Both the position numbers and the translations under genes were made by a program. 64,000 nucleotides of DNA, taken from positions 6,134,501-6,198,500 of the forward strand of contig NZ_CP109000.1 of assembly GCF_036226605.1 (NCBI RefSeq). The letters run 5' to 3'. Positions 48,860-56,880 of this stretch are shown here, piece by piece; position 1 is the stretch's first letter, and each line of letters begins with the position of its first letter. The notes below the pieces were generated by a model. It was not told the origin of the DNA and ran no database searches. It worked only from the letters and a program-made list of their open reading frames with translations. This DNA comes from Streptomyces sp. NBC_00704 (GTDB taxonomy: Bacteria > Actinomycetota > Actinomycetes > Streptomycetales > Streptomycetaceae).

Positions 48860-50944
48860 GTGTCCAAACTGACCGACGTGCCCAAACGGATTCTGATCGG
48901 GCGTGCACTGCGCAGCGACCGACTGGGAGAGACGCTCCTGTCGAAGCGCATCGCCCTTCCCGTTTTCGCTTCCGACCCGCTGTCCTCCGTGGCCTATGCG
49001 CCCGGGGAGGTGCTGCTGGTCCTGTCCATCGCGGGCGTGTCGGCATACCACTTCAGCCCGTGGATCGCCCTCGCGGTCGTCGTGCTGATGTTCACGGTGG
49101 TCGCCTCCTACCGGCAGAACGTCCACGCCTATCCCAGCGGCGGCGGCGACTACGAGGTCGCCAACACCAACCTCGGCCCCAAGGCCGGGCTGACGGTGGC
49201 GAGCGCGCTGCTCGTCGACTACGTCCTCACCGTCGCCGTCTCCATCTCCTCCGGCATCGAGAACCTGGGCTCCGCCATCCCCTTCGTCGTCGAGCACAAG
49301 GTGGCCTGCGCGGTCGCCGTCATCGTGCTGCTGACGCTGATGAACCTGCGCGGCGTCAAGGAGTCCGGCAAGCTCTTCGCGATCCCCACCTATGTGTTCG
49401 TCGCGGGCGTCTTCATCATGATCGCCTGGGGCGCCTTCCGTGGGCTGGTCCTCGACGACACGATGCGCGCGCCCACCTCGCAGTACACGATCAAGGCCGA
49501 GCACCAGGGCCTGGCCGGTTTCGCGCTGGTCTTCCTGCTGCTGCGCGCGTTCTCCTCCGGCTGCGCCGCGCTCACCGGAGTCGAGGCGATCTCCAACGGC
49601 GTGCCGGCCTTCCGCAAGCCCAAGTCGAAGAACGCGGCGACCACGCTCGCGGCGATGGGGCTGCTGGCGGTCACCATGTTCTGCGGGATCATCGTGCTGG
49701 CGCTCGTCACCAAGGTCCGCATGGCCGAGAACCCGGCCACCGACCTGCTGAAGAACGGGGTCGGCGTCGGCGCCGACTACGTGCAGAACCCGGTGATCAC
49801 CCAGGTCGCCGAGGCCGTCTTCGGCAAGGGCAGCTTCCTCTTCCTCGTGCTCGCCGCGGCCACCGCCCTGGTGCTGTTCCTCGCGGCCAACACCGCCTAC
49901 AACGGCTTCCCGGTGCTCGGCTCGATCCTCGCCCAGGACCGCTACCTGCCCCGTCAGCTGCACACCCGCGGCGACCGCCTCGCCTTCTCCAACGGCATCG
50001 TGCTGCTCGCCGGCGCGGCCATGCTGCTGGTCGTCATCTACGGCGCCGACTCCACCCGGCTGATCCAGCTCTACATCGTCGGCGTGTTCGTGTCGTTCAC
50101 GCTCAGCCAGACGGGCATGGTCCGCCACTGGAACCGGCTCCTGTCCACCGAGACCGACCAGGCCAAGCGCCGTCACATGGTCCGCTCGCGGGCGATCAAC
50201 ACGTTCGGCGCCTTCTTCACGGGTCTGGTCCTGGTCGTCGTCCTCATCACCAAGTTCACGCACGGCGCCTGGGTCGCGCTGCTCGGCATGGTGATCTTCT
50301 ACGGGGTGATGACCGCGATCCGCCGCCACTACGACGGAGTCGCCGCCGAGATCGCCGCCCCCGAGGGCCCCAGCGACGACAGCGTCCGGCCCTCGCGGGT
50401 CCACTCGGTGCTGCTGATCTCTAAGATCCACCGGCCGACCCTGCGCGCCCTGGCCTACGCCAAGCTGATGCGCTCCGACACCCTGGAGGCGCTGACCGTC
50501 AACGTCGACCCGACCGAGACGAAGGCCCTGCGCGACGAGTGGGAGCGGCGCGGGATCGACGTACCGCTCAAGGTGCTGGACTCGCCGTACCGCGAGGTCA
50601 CCCGGCCGGTCATCGAGTACGTCAAGAGCCTGCGCCGCGAGTCGCCGCGTGACGCCGTGTCGGTGATCATCCCCGAGTACGTGGTCGGTCACTGGTACGA
50701 GCACCTGCTGCACAACCAGAGCGCGTTGCGGCTCAAGGGCCGGCTGCTGTTCACGCCGGGCGTCATGGTGACGTCCGTCCCCTACCAGCTGCAGTCGTCC
50801 GAGGCGGCGAAGAAGCGGGCCCGCAGGCGCTCGGAGTGGAACGCCCCGGGTTCGGTGCGGCGCGGCCCCGCGCAGGTGGGCCGTCCCAAGGAGCCGTCGG
50901 GCTCCGCGTCGGCTCCCGCCCCGGGCCCGGACGACGAGCACTGA
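48860..50944 (+). CDS. KimA-like APC-superfamily potassium transporter
   Basis: 694 residues. About 12 membrane helices form an APC core, and a cytoplasmic universal-stress-protein-like domain follows (about 520-660). Many stretches match Bacillus KimA (YdaO), a K+/H+ symporter inhibited by c-di-AMP, as I recall its sequence: FASDPLSSVAYAPGEVLLVL, YPSGGGDYEVANTNLG, AFSSGCAALTGVEAISNGVP, GVFVSFTLSQTGM, and in the C-domain HLLHNQSALRLKGRLLF. It is often annotated simply as amino-acid permease. The last about 40 residues are a basic, Pro/Ser-rich tail. Its divergent neighbours are TrkA proteins, supporting potassium as substrate. Confidence 0.87.
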   Translation: MSKLTDVPKRILIGRALRSDRLGETLLSKRIALPVFASDPLSSVAYAPGEVLLVLSIAGVSAYHFSPWIALAVVVLMFTVVASYRQNVHAYPSGGGDYEVANTNLGPKAGLTVASALLVDYVLTVAVSISSGIENLGSAIPFVVEHKVACAVAVIVLLTLMNLRGVKESGKLFAIPTYVFVAGVFIMIAWGAFRGLVLDDTMRAPTSQYTIKAEHQGLAGFALVFLLLRAFSSGCAALTGVEAISNGVPAFRKPKSKNAATTLAAMGLLAVTMFCGIIVLALVTKVRMAENPATDLLKNGVGVGADYVQNPVITQVAEAVFGKGSFLFLVLAAATALVLFLAANTAYNGFPVLGSILAQDRYLPRQLHTRGDRLAFSNGIVLLAGAAMLLVVIYGADSTRLIQLYIVGVFVSFTLSQTGMVRHWNRLLSTETDQAKRRHMVRSRAINTFGAFFTGLVLVVVLITKFTHGAWVALLGMVIFYGVMTAIRRHYDGVAAEIAAPEGPSDDSVRPSRVHSVLLISKIHRPTLRALAYAKLMRSDTLEALTVNVDPTETKALRDEWERRGIDVPLKVLDSPYREVTRPVIEYVKSLRRESPRDAVSVIIPEYVVGHWYEHLLHNQSALRLKGRLLFTPGVMVTSVPYQLQSSEAAKKRARRRSEWNAPGSVRRGPAQVGRPKEPSGSASAPAPGPDDEH

Positions 50945-50984
50945 CCCCCGCCCCACACCCCGCGCTCCCCACCACCGCGCGCAC

Positions 50985-51029
50985 GGCAGTGCGCAGGCCG
51001 GCAGTGCGCAGGCCGGCACTGCGCAAGGC
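50985..51029. repeat. 15-bp tandem repeat, three copies
   Basis: GGCAGTGCGCAGGCC at 50985-50999 and 51000-51014, and a variant GGCACTGCGCAAGGC at 51015-51029, just after the transporter gene. Confidence 0.85.
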
Positions 51030-51061
51030 GGCGGGCGCGGTCGGGCGCGCCGGCGCGTGGT

Positions 51062-51112
51062 GAACGGCCGGACGACAGCCACGTAGACTGGTGGGCTGTT
51101 GTCCGGCCGTTC
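51062..51112. promoter_or_regulatory. 19-bp inverted repeat enclosing a -10 element
   Basis: GAACGGCCGGACGACAGCC (51062-51080) and GGCTGTTGTCCGGCCGTTC (51094-51112) are complementary at 18 of 19 positions. The 13-bp loop contains TAGACT (51084-51089), a -10 element for the downstream methyltransferase gene. The structure could be the terminator of the transporter gene, an operator, or both. Confidence 0.75.
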
Positions 51113-51141
51113 CTCGTTCGACGTTGTGGAGTCCCCCCGCC

Positions 51142-52482
51142 ATGCAGGCAGAACCGAAGAAGTCGCAGGCGGCATCCCTCGTCGGCGAGGAGTACGAGGT
51201 CGAGGTCGGGCCCGTCGCCCACGGCGGCCACTGCATCGCCCGCACCGAGGCCGGACAGGTGCTGTTCGTCCGCCACACGCTGCCCGGCGAACGGGTCGTG
51301 GCGCGGGTGACCGACGGCGAGGAGGGCGCGCGCTTCCTGCGGGCGGACGCCGTGCGCGTACTGGAGCCCTCCAAGGACCGCGTCGAGGCCCCCTGCCCCT
51401 ACGCCGGGCCCGGCCGCTGCGGCGGCTGCGACTGGCAGCACGCCAAGCCCGGCGCGCAGCGCCGCCTCAAGGGCGAGGTGATCGCCGAGCAGTTGCAGCG
51501 GCTCGCGGGCCTCACGCCCGAGGAAGCCGGCTGGGACGGCACCGTCATGCCGGCCGAGGGCGACAAGCTGCCCGCCGGACAGGTCCCGCAGTGGCGCACC
51601 CGCGTGCAGTACGCGGTGGACGCCGACGGCAACGCCGGCTTGCGACGCCACCGCTCGCACGAGGTCGAGCCGATCGAGCACTGCATGATCGCCGCGCAGG
51701 GCGTCAGCGAGCTGGGGATCGAACAGCGCGACTGGTCGGGGATGGAATCCGTCGACGCCATCGCCGCGACGGGCTCCCAGGACCGCATGGTGATCCTCGA
51801 ACCGCGGCCCGGCGCCCGCCTGCCCCTCGTCGAACTCGACCGGCCGGTCTCCGTCATGCGCGTCGAGGAGCACGACGGCGGCATCCACCGCGTCCACGGC
51901 CGCGCCTTCGTCCGCGAGCGCGCCGACGGCCGGACCTACCGCGTCGGCAGCGGCGGCTTCTGGCAGGTCCACCCGCAGGCCGCCGACACCCTCGTCAAGG
52001 CCGTCATGCAGGGCCTGCTGCCGCGCAAGGGCGACATGGCGCTCGACCTGTACTGCGGCGTCGGCCTCTTCGCCGGAGCGCTCGCCGACCGCCTCGGCGA
52101 CAAGGGCGCGGTCCTCGGCATCGAGTCCGGCAAGCGCGCCGTCGAAGACGCCCGGCACAACCTCGCGGGCTTCGACCGGGTGCGGATCGAGCAGGGCAAG
52201 GTCGAGAGCGTCCTCCCGCGCACCGGGATCACCGAGGTCGACCTCATCGTCCTGGACCCGCCGCGCGCGGGCGCGGGCAAGAAGACGGTGGAGCACCTGT
52301 CGTCGCTGGGCGCCCGCAAGATCGCCTACGTCGCCTGCGACCCGGCCGCGCTGGCCCGGGACCTGGCGTACTTCCACGACGGCGGCTACCGGGTGCGGAC
52401 GCTGCGGGCGTTCGACCTGTTCCCGATGACGCATCACGTGGAGTGCGTGGCGATTCTGGAGCCGGTCGCCAAGAGCCTGTGA
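51142..52482 (+). CDS. TRAM-domain, TrmA/RlmD-family RNA (uracil-5-)-methyltransferase
   Basis: 446 residues. An N-terminal TRAM domain (about 12-75, VEVGPVAHGGHCIARTEAGQ) precedes an iron-sulfur cysteine cluster (CPYAGPGRCGGCDW). The SAM-binding motif is LDLYCGVGLFAGALADRLGD and the conserved motif LIVLDPPRAGAGKKTVEHLS. The catalytic Cys is in YVACDPAALARD. It would methylate a uridine in rRNA or tRNA. ATG 51142 is the first good start after the promoter in the inverted repeat, leaving a leader of about 45 bases. Confidence 0.92.
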   Translation: MQAEPKKSQAASLVGEEYEVEVGPVAHGGHCIARTEAGQVLFVRHTLPGERVVARVTDGEEGARFLRADAVRVLEPSKDRVEAPCPYAGPGRCGGCDWQHAKPGAQRRLKGEVIAEQLQRLAGLTPEEAGWDGTVMPAEGDKLPAGQVPQWRTRVQYAVDADGNAGLRRHRSHEVEPIEHCMIAAQGVSELGIEQRDWSGMESVDAIAATGSQDRMVILEPRPGARLPLVELDRPVSVMRVEEHDGGIHRVHGRAFVRERADGRTYRVGSGGFWQVHPQAADTLVKAVMQGLLPRKGDMALDLYCGVGLFAGALADRLGDKGAVLGIESGKRAVEDARHNLAGFDRVRIEQGKVESVLPRTGITEVDLIVLDPPRAGAGKKTVEHLSSLGARKIAYVACDPAALARDLAYFHDGGYRVRTLRAFDLFPMTHHVECVAILEPVAKSL

Positions 52483-52928
52483 CCTGCTGGTTCTTCTTGC
52501 GCCCCTGTTCGGGGCGGGTGGGGCCGACCTGTTTCCCAAGGCACACGACGTGGAGTGCGCCGTAATCCGGACGAACGTCGCTGACCTGGGGTTTCTGCCA
52601 GTGACGTGAGGCTGACGACATGTCGTGCCACCCGTTCCGCAGGGACGGCGCACGGCAGTCTCGACGCTCACGTGACGCTCGTCCTGATGGTGCGTCAGGC
52701 CGGTATGCCCGAAGCGCTGCCCGCCTGCCCGACTGCGGCGGGCAGGCGGGCAGGGGGCAGGGGGGCAGCACGGGGAAGTGCTGGGGCAGACGGGCGGGGC
52801 AGGGATCGGTGAAACGGGACGGCAGATCGACGGCGAGGGCATCCGGTCGGCAGATGTTTACAGTCTCGAACACGCGACCGGGCAGGATGGGTGGACTGGT
52901 CATGCGGTTCTTTCGGGGGCGGTTCGGT
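52483..52928. other. 446-bp region without a recognisable gene
   Basis: A short hairpin CGCCCC-TGTTC-GGGGCG at 52500-52516 probably terminates the methyltransferase gene. The rest carries no supported frame. The sequence TCGCTGACCTGGGGT near 52578-52592 recurs almost exactly near 55311-55325 (TCGCTGACCTGCGGT), hinting at a small dispersed element flanking the VOC/TetR block. Confidence 0.4.
52500..52516 (+). terminator. Short hairpin after the RNA methyltransferase gene
   Basis: CGCCCC and GGGGCG form a 6-bp stem with a TGTTC loop, 18 bp past the stop. Confidence 0.5.
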
Positions 52929-53309
52929 TCACAGATAGGGCTTGGTGATCAGTTCGATGGCGTGGCCGGCGGGGTCCTTGAAGTAGACGCCGCGGCCGCC
53001 GTGCTCGGTGTTGGTCTCACCGGGACGCGTCATCTGGGGATCGGCCCAGTGCTCGATGCCGCCGGCGCGGAGGTGGGCGTAGGCCCGGTCGAACAGGTCG
53101 TCCTCGACGAGGAATGCGTAGTGGTGCATCTGGATTTCGTCGACGCCGGGTAGTTCGGCGAACTGCAGCAGCACGCCTTCATCGAGCTGGACGTTGGTGA
53201 ACGGCCCCCACGACGGCGCTTCGGGGAGTTCGAGCAGGTCCCGGTAGAACCGGGCCGATGCCTCGCGGTCCCTGGCGGGGACGATGGTGTGGTTGAAGGT
53301 CACGGGCAT
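52929..53309 (-). CDS. VOC family (glyoxalase/bleomycin-resistance-like) protein
   Basis: A 126-residue single VOC module: MPVTFNHTIVPARDREASAR with the first metal-site His, the core EIQMHHYAFLVEDDLFDRAY, and the closing acid in GVYFKDPAGHAIELI. Metal-dependent chemistry on a small electrophile is likely, but the substrate is unknown. It reads downstream of two gene fragments on the same strand and is the last intact gene of that run. Confidence 0.87.
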   Translation of the reverse strand: MPVTFNHTIVPARDREASARFYRDLLELPEAPSWGPFTNVQLDEGVLLQFAELPGVDEIQMHHYAFLVEDDLFDRAYAHLRAGGIEHWADPQMTRPGETNTEHGGRGVYFKDPAGHAIELITKPYL

Positions 53310-53311
53310 GG

Positions 53312-53510
53312 GTCGACTTCTGGGGTTGAGGGAACAGTTGTCGGGCTGATGCGGGCCAGCGCACCGATCTCCAGTGCCGTCCACAGCGCGCCGTCGGGGC
53401 CAGAGGCGATGCCGTGCGGCTCGGCCCCGGGGGTCGGCAGGTCGTACACCTCGATCACGCCCTGGGCGGTGATGGAGCGGTTGCCGCTCCACTCGGTGAA
53501 CCACAGGGCG
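53312..53510 (-). pseudogene. Fragment of a virginiamycin-B-lyase (Vgb)-like beta-propeller gene
   Basis: In one minus-strand frame the sequence reads GALWFTEWSGNRSITAQGVI and continues EVYDLPTPGAEPHGIASGPD, GALWTALEIGALARISP, which is about two blades of a streptogramin-lyase-type propeller. There is no start and most of the protein is missing. Upstream it runs directly into the end of a broken DUF1772 gene, so this is a decayed remnant. Confidence 0.65.
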
Positions 53511-54010
53511 CCCAGACCAGGCACCCGAACGCGGCGGTGTGCAGTAGTGCGCGGACGAGGTTCCAGGTGACCCACCGGTTCTCGAAGTGCTCACGGGCCA
53601 TGGCCAGGCCGTCGGCGTCGCGCAGGGGGGCGACCTTGGCGAGCTGGTCGTTGAGCGGGACGTCGACTGCGCCAGTGATGCCGAAGGCCACCAGGTACAG
53701 CAGCAGTGCGGGCGTCGATGATCCAGGGGGGCGGGTCGGCTGTGGCCGCGCCAGGCCAGGACGGCGGCCGGCGCCAGCAGGGGGATCGAGCCCACGAAAG
53801 GGATCGTGAACGTGGGCTTGAAATGGCCTTGTTGATGTTCTGCATCGCCTTGACCAGGGTGCGGTCGGAGGGCCGGCCCGGGCCGGGCACGACCGAGCAG
53901 GCGAAGCCGGCGAACAGTCCGGCCATCAGGCCGGTGCTCACAGTGGACGCCATGGACGCCAGGAGCACGACTGTCTGCAGGGGCTTGATGGGTGCGCTCG
54001 CTTCGTCGGG
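53505..54010 (-). pseudogene. Broken DUF1772 (anthrone-oxygenase-like) membrane protein gene
   Basis: Pieces of one DUF1772 protein lie in three frames. They are the N-terminal TVVLLASMASTVSTGLMAGL to AMQNINKAI; then FKPTFTIPFVGSIPLLAPAA to AWRGHSRPA in a second frame (switch near 53825); then LYLVAFGITGAVDVPLNDQL to RALLHTAAFGCLVWA in a third (switch near 53715-53760). At least two frameshifts are needed, no good start codon precedes the first piece, and the 3' end is joined to the Vgb-like fragment. Confidence 0.7.
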
Positions 54011-54036
54011 CTGGTGGTGAGGGCCGGTGGCGGGGG

Positions 54037-54435
54037 TCAGGCGTGCTCGATTCCGGTCGGGGTCGCCCACTCGACGAACTGGACGATCACGCCGTTGGGG
54101 TCGGTGACCTGGAAGAGGCGCTCTCCCCAGGGCTCCTCGCGCAGCGGCATGGTGATCTCGACGCCCGCGGCGCGCAGCCGCTTCTCCTCTTCGGCGACGT
54201 CGGTGACGGTGAAGGCGAGGATCAGGCCGGAGGCGCGCTGGTCGCGCTGGTCGGCCGGCAACACCTGGGTGCCGCGTGCGAGCAGGACGACGTCCATCGC
54301 GGCGTCGTCGCGCGACAGGGAGGCGAATCCGTGGGCGGCGGCCTGCTCGACGTAGCCGAGGTGGGTGATGAAGAACCGCTGGGACGCGGCAAGGTCGTTG
54401 ACGGTGAGCGAGACGGTTGACGCGGTGATCTGCAA
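54037..54435 (-). CDS. VOC family protein
   Basis: A 132-residue glyoxalase-fold protein: TVSLTVNDLAASQRFFITHL, LAFTVTDVAEEEKRLRAAGV, LFQVTDPNGVIVQFVEW. The start is taken as TTG 54435 because AAGGAG lies eight bases upstream; the in-frame ATG at 54516 lies in the intergenic promoter region and its extra 27 residues are not family-like. It is divergent from a TetR-type gene 144 bp away, which is its probable repressor. Confidence 0.82.
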   Translation of the reverse strand: MQITASTVSLTVNDLAASQRFFITHLGYVEQAAAHGFASLSRDDAAMDVVLLARGTQVLPADQRDQRASGLILAFTVTDVAEEEKRLRAAGVEITMPLREEPWGERLFQVTDPNGVIVQFVEWATPTGIEHA

Positions 54436-54566
54436 GCGGGTGCTCCTTATGGGTGGGGCTTGTCGTCGGCCGGTTGGCGGGGCGCCCAGCCGAGGATGGA
54501 AACTTACGATGGACATAAACTTATTCCGGCAGCATCAAGCCTGTCAACATAAAAATGCTACGAGTG

Positions 54567-54579
54567 TAAGATTGCGTCC
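54567..54579 (+). promoter_or_regulatory. Leaderless-type promoter in an AT-rich divergent region
   Basis: TAAGAT (54567-54572) lies seven bases before ATG 54580. The 54500-54575 stretch is unusually AT-rich for this genome and carries CTTACGATGG and, inverted, TAGTGTAAG-like elements (GAGTGTAAG), candidates for TetR operators facing both genes. Confidence 0.5.
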
Positions 54580-55233
54580 ATGGCTACCGACACCACATCG
54601 TCCGCGCAGCCCACCGGCCTGCGGGACGCCAAGAAGCAGGAGACGAGGCAGCTCATCTCCGACCACGCCACCCGCCTGTTCATCGCGCAGGGCTTCGAAC
54701 AGACCACCATCGCCGAGATCGCCACCGCCGCCAGGGTTGCCAAGAAGACCGTCACCAACTACTTCCCACGCAAGGAAGACCTGGCCCTGGACCATCAGGA
54801 CGCCTTCATCGCCTCCCTGGCTCACGCCGTGACCGACCGTCGGCCCGGCGAGTCCGCCCTGGCGGCACTACGCCGCGCCTTCGCCGACGCCGCGGCGGCC
54901 GCGGATCCGGTCGCCGGGTTCTCCGGCCCCGCCTTCGCCCGCATGATCGCCGACAGTCCCACCCTCTCGGCCTGCCTGCGCGGCCTGCACGACCGGCGCG
55001 AACATGCCTTGGCCGAGGCTCTCGCTGCGGCTGTCGGCGCACCACGAGACGACATCACCGTCCGCACCGCCGCCGGACTGCTCGGCACCGTCCACCGCAT
55101 CCTGTTCCAGCGCATCCAAGACCTCACCCTGGCCGACCGCCCCAATGCCGAGATCGCCGAGACCGTCGACGCGGAGGCATCCCTCGCCTTCGACCTGCTC
55201 GAACCCTCCCTCGGCCACTACGCCATCGTCTGA
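54580..55233 (+). CDS. TetR family transcriptional regulator
   Basis: 217 residues. The N-terminal TetR helix-turn-helix is FIAQGFEQTTIAEIATAARV, AKKTVTNYFPRKEDLA. An all-helical C-terminal ligand domain follows, with sequence typical of actinobacterial TetR_C proteins. The divergent VOC gene, and the broken DUF1772 gene behind it, were probably its original regulon. DUF1772, VOC and TetR genes often travel together. Confidence 0.9.
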   Translation: MATDTTSSAQPTGLRDAKKQETRQLISDHATRLFIAQGFEQTTIAEIATAARVAKKTVTNYFPRKEDLALDHQDAFIASLAHAVTDRRPGESALAALRRAFADAAAAADPVAGFSGPAFARMIADSPTLSACLRGLHDRREHALAEALAAAVGAPRDDITVRTAAGLLGTVHRILFQRIQDLTLADRPNAEIAETVDAEASLAFDLLEPSLGHYAIV

Positions 55234-55594
55234 ACACTCCCGGCTCCACGGAGGGTGCACAGTTTCCCTCTGTGCAGCGGGTCGGGCAGACGCACTGCTT
55301 GTTCAAACTCGCTGACCTGCGGTGGCCCGCCAGGGGCGAGTGGGGCCGGCCGGTCGCCCTCGTTCGCGACGTGTCGGCGTGACTGTCGCCCACGAGGGCA
55401 GCCGACAGCGGCTTAGCAAAGGGCGCAAGCCGGTGATCGGTCATCACCTCCTCCGGCCCCATCGGTGACCACGGAGCGTATGCCGGAGGAGTCTCGGATC
55501 CGCTCCCGGGCCGTCCGGTCGCGGACGCCCAGGACGTCACCCGTACGGACGGTGCGACTCGGTGCGCGGGCTGGCCTAGGTGCTCCGATCCGCT
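55234..55594. other. 361-bp region without a supported gene
   Basis: A GCACAG/CTGTGC hairpin at 55257-55275 may end the tetR transcript. Longer frames through this stretch show no conserved sequence. It holds the second TCGCTGACCTG copy (near 55311). Confidence 0.4.
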
Positions 55595-56530
55595 TCAGCC
55601 GGCGATGGGCGTGACCCCCGCGGGAGCCGGGGCCAGTCGGTACCCGCCGTCCTCGCGTCGCACGTGTCCGGCGGTCGGCGGCGGGAAGTGGCTCCCGAGC
55701 AGGAGAGTTGACGTACCGGCCAGTGAGCCGAGCATCTGGTTCCGGGTCCTGGCCGCGAGTTCGGGAGCGACGTCCACACAGCTGCACAGCTCCGGGTGCG
55801 CCATCTGGACCGGGTGGTGGATGCTGTCGCCGGTGACCAGTGCGGTCTCGCCACGGCTGCTCAGTTCCACCGCTACCTGCCCCGGTGTGTGGCCGGGGGT
55901 GGGCAGCAGACGGATGCCCGGCGCGACGTCCGTGCCCTCGTCCGCGACATCGATGAGGTCGAACAGACCTGCTTCCCGGACGGGATGGACCGAGTCCCGG
56001 AACATCTGCCGGCGCGCCTCCTCCATGTCGACACCCGCCCAGTAGTCCCACTCGGTGCGTGACGTGAGATAGCGCGCGTTCGGGAAGGTGGGCACCCAGG
56101 CGTCGCCCTCGGCACGCGTGTTCCACCCCACATGGTCGGCGTGGAGGTGGGTCAGGACCACGACGTCAACGCTCTCCGGCGCGAAGCCCGCCGCCCGTAG
56201 CCGTGCTTCGTAGTCGCTGTTCAGGTTGTGCCACGCGGGGTTGGAGCGCCGCTTCCCGTTTCCGATGCCGGTGTCCACCAGCACCCGCATGCCGTCCACC
56301 TCGACGGAGAAGCTGTGACTCGCCAGGCGCAGGACGCCTTGTTCGTCGGCGAATTCGGGGCTCAGCCAGGGAGTCCGGCTCACGAGGTCGGTGGTTGCCC
56401 CGGGCAGCAGCCACGGACCGGTCTGGGCGGGCAGGATCACTTCGTCGACGCGTCGCACGGTGTGGTCGCCCACCGTCCAGGACGAGGCGGGGGGAGTAGC
56501 GGACTTGGCCGTTTGCGATGAGGTGAACAC
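55595..56530 (-). CDS. MBL-fold metallo-hydrolase
   Basis: A 311-residue metallo-beta-lactamase-fold enzyme. The metal motif is THLHADHVGW (HxHxDH), with further ligands in LPTPGHTPGQ and VTGDSIHHPVQ, and the closing His in GSHFPPPTAGHV. The layout (SVEVDGMRVLVDTGIGNGKR before the motif) resembles AttM/AidB-like lactonases and related esterases. Substrate is unknown. GTG 56530 has GGAAGG upstream. Confidence 0.88.
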   Translation of the reverse strand: MFTSSQTAKSATPPASSWTVGDHTVRRVDEVILPAQTGPWLLPGATTDLVSRTPWLSPEFADEQGVLRLASHSFSVEVDGMRVLVDTGIGNGKRRSNPAWHNLNSDYEARLRAAGFAPESVDVVVLTHLHADHVGWNTRAEGDAWVPTFPNARYLTSRTEWDYWAGVDMEEARRQMFRDSVHPVREAGLFDLIDVADEGTDVAPGIRLLPTPGHTPGQVAVELSSRGETALVTGDSIHHPVQMAHPELCSCVDVAPELAARTRNQMLGSLAGTSTLLLGSHFPPPTAGHVRREDGGYRLAPAPAGVTPIAG

Positions 56531-56880
56531 GAAGACCTTCCTTACCTGTCATGAGTCGCGAGGACGGAGATGTCTGGAGCGGGCGGGTGATGCGGATGTG
56601 TAGTCGCTCGTTGCCGGGCGGGAGTGGGAGCCCGCGGTGAGCAGCGCGATGAGGATCGAGGGGGGCAATGCGAACGGCAGGCGTCCGGGTGGGGGGGCGG
56701 GGAGGCGTGCGGCCCGCGGGGACGCCCTGCATGGGCGTCCTTCCCGTTCTAAAAGCGATTGGTTTGCTTTAAGGCACCGTAGGTCGTACGGTCGACTAAA
56801 GCAAATGGTTCGCGTTTACGGTGGTCGGAGGTCCTGTACCAGCCCCGGCCCGGCGCGCCGCACAGATCCGGAAGGAAGCC
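56531..56880. other. 350-bp divergent control region of the hydrolase and amidase genes
   Basis: No gene is seen. A perfect 8-bp hairpin GGACGCCC/GGGCGTCC lies at 56720-56740. It is followed by an AT-rich stretch with the inverted repeat listed separately and the ribosome site GGAAGGAA before the AtzG-like gene. Confidence 0.5.
56763..56805. promoter_or_regulatory. Operator candidate of the amidase operon
   Basis: TTTGCTTTA (56763-56771) and TAAAGCAAA (56797-56805) form a perfect 9-bp dyad with a 25-bp spacer. In direct orientation TGGTTTGCTTTAAGG (from 56760) resembles TGGTTCGCGTTTACGG (from 56806). A related AAATTCGCATTAAGG covers the -10 region of the tetR-type gene at 58609, suggesting one regulator acts on both promoters. 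Confidence 0.5.

Noticed and set aside
53455..53795. Separate small genes for the DUF1772 pieces
   Set aside because: Each piece alone is an incomplete segment of one protein, without its own ribosome site; a frameshifted pseudogene explains them better.
56720..56740. Terminator of an unseen plus-strand gene
   Set aside because: The hairpin is perfect, but no plus-strand gene precedes it; it may belong to the leader of the divergent metallo-hydrolase gene.
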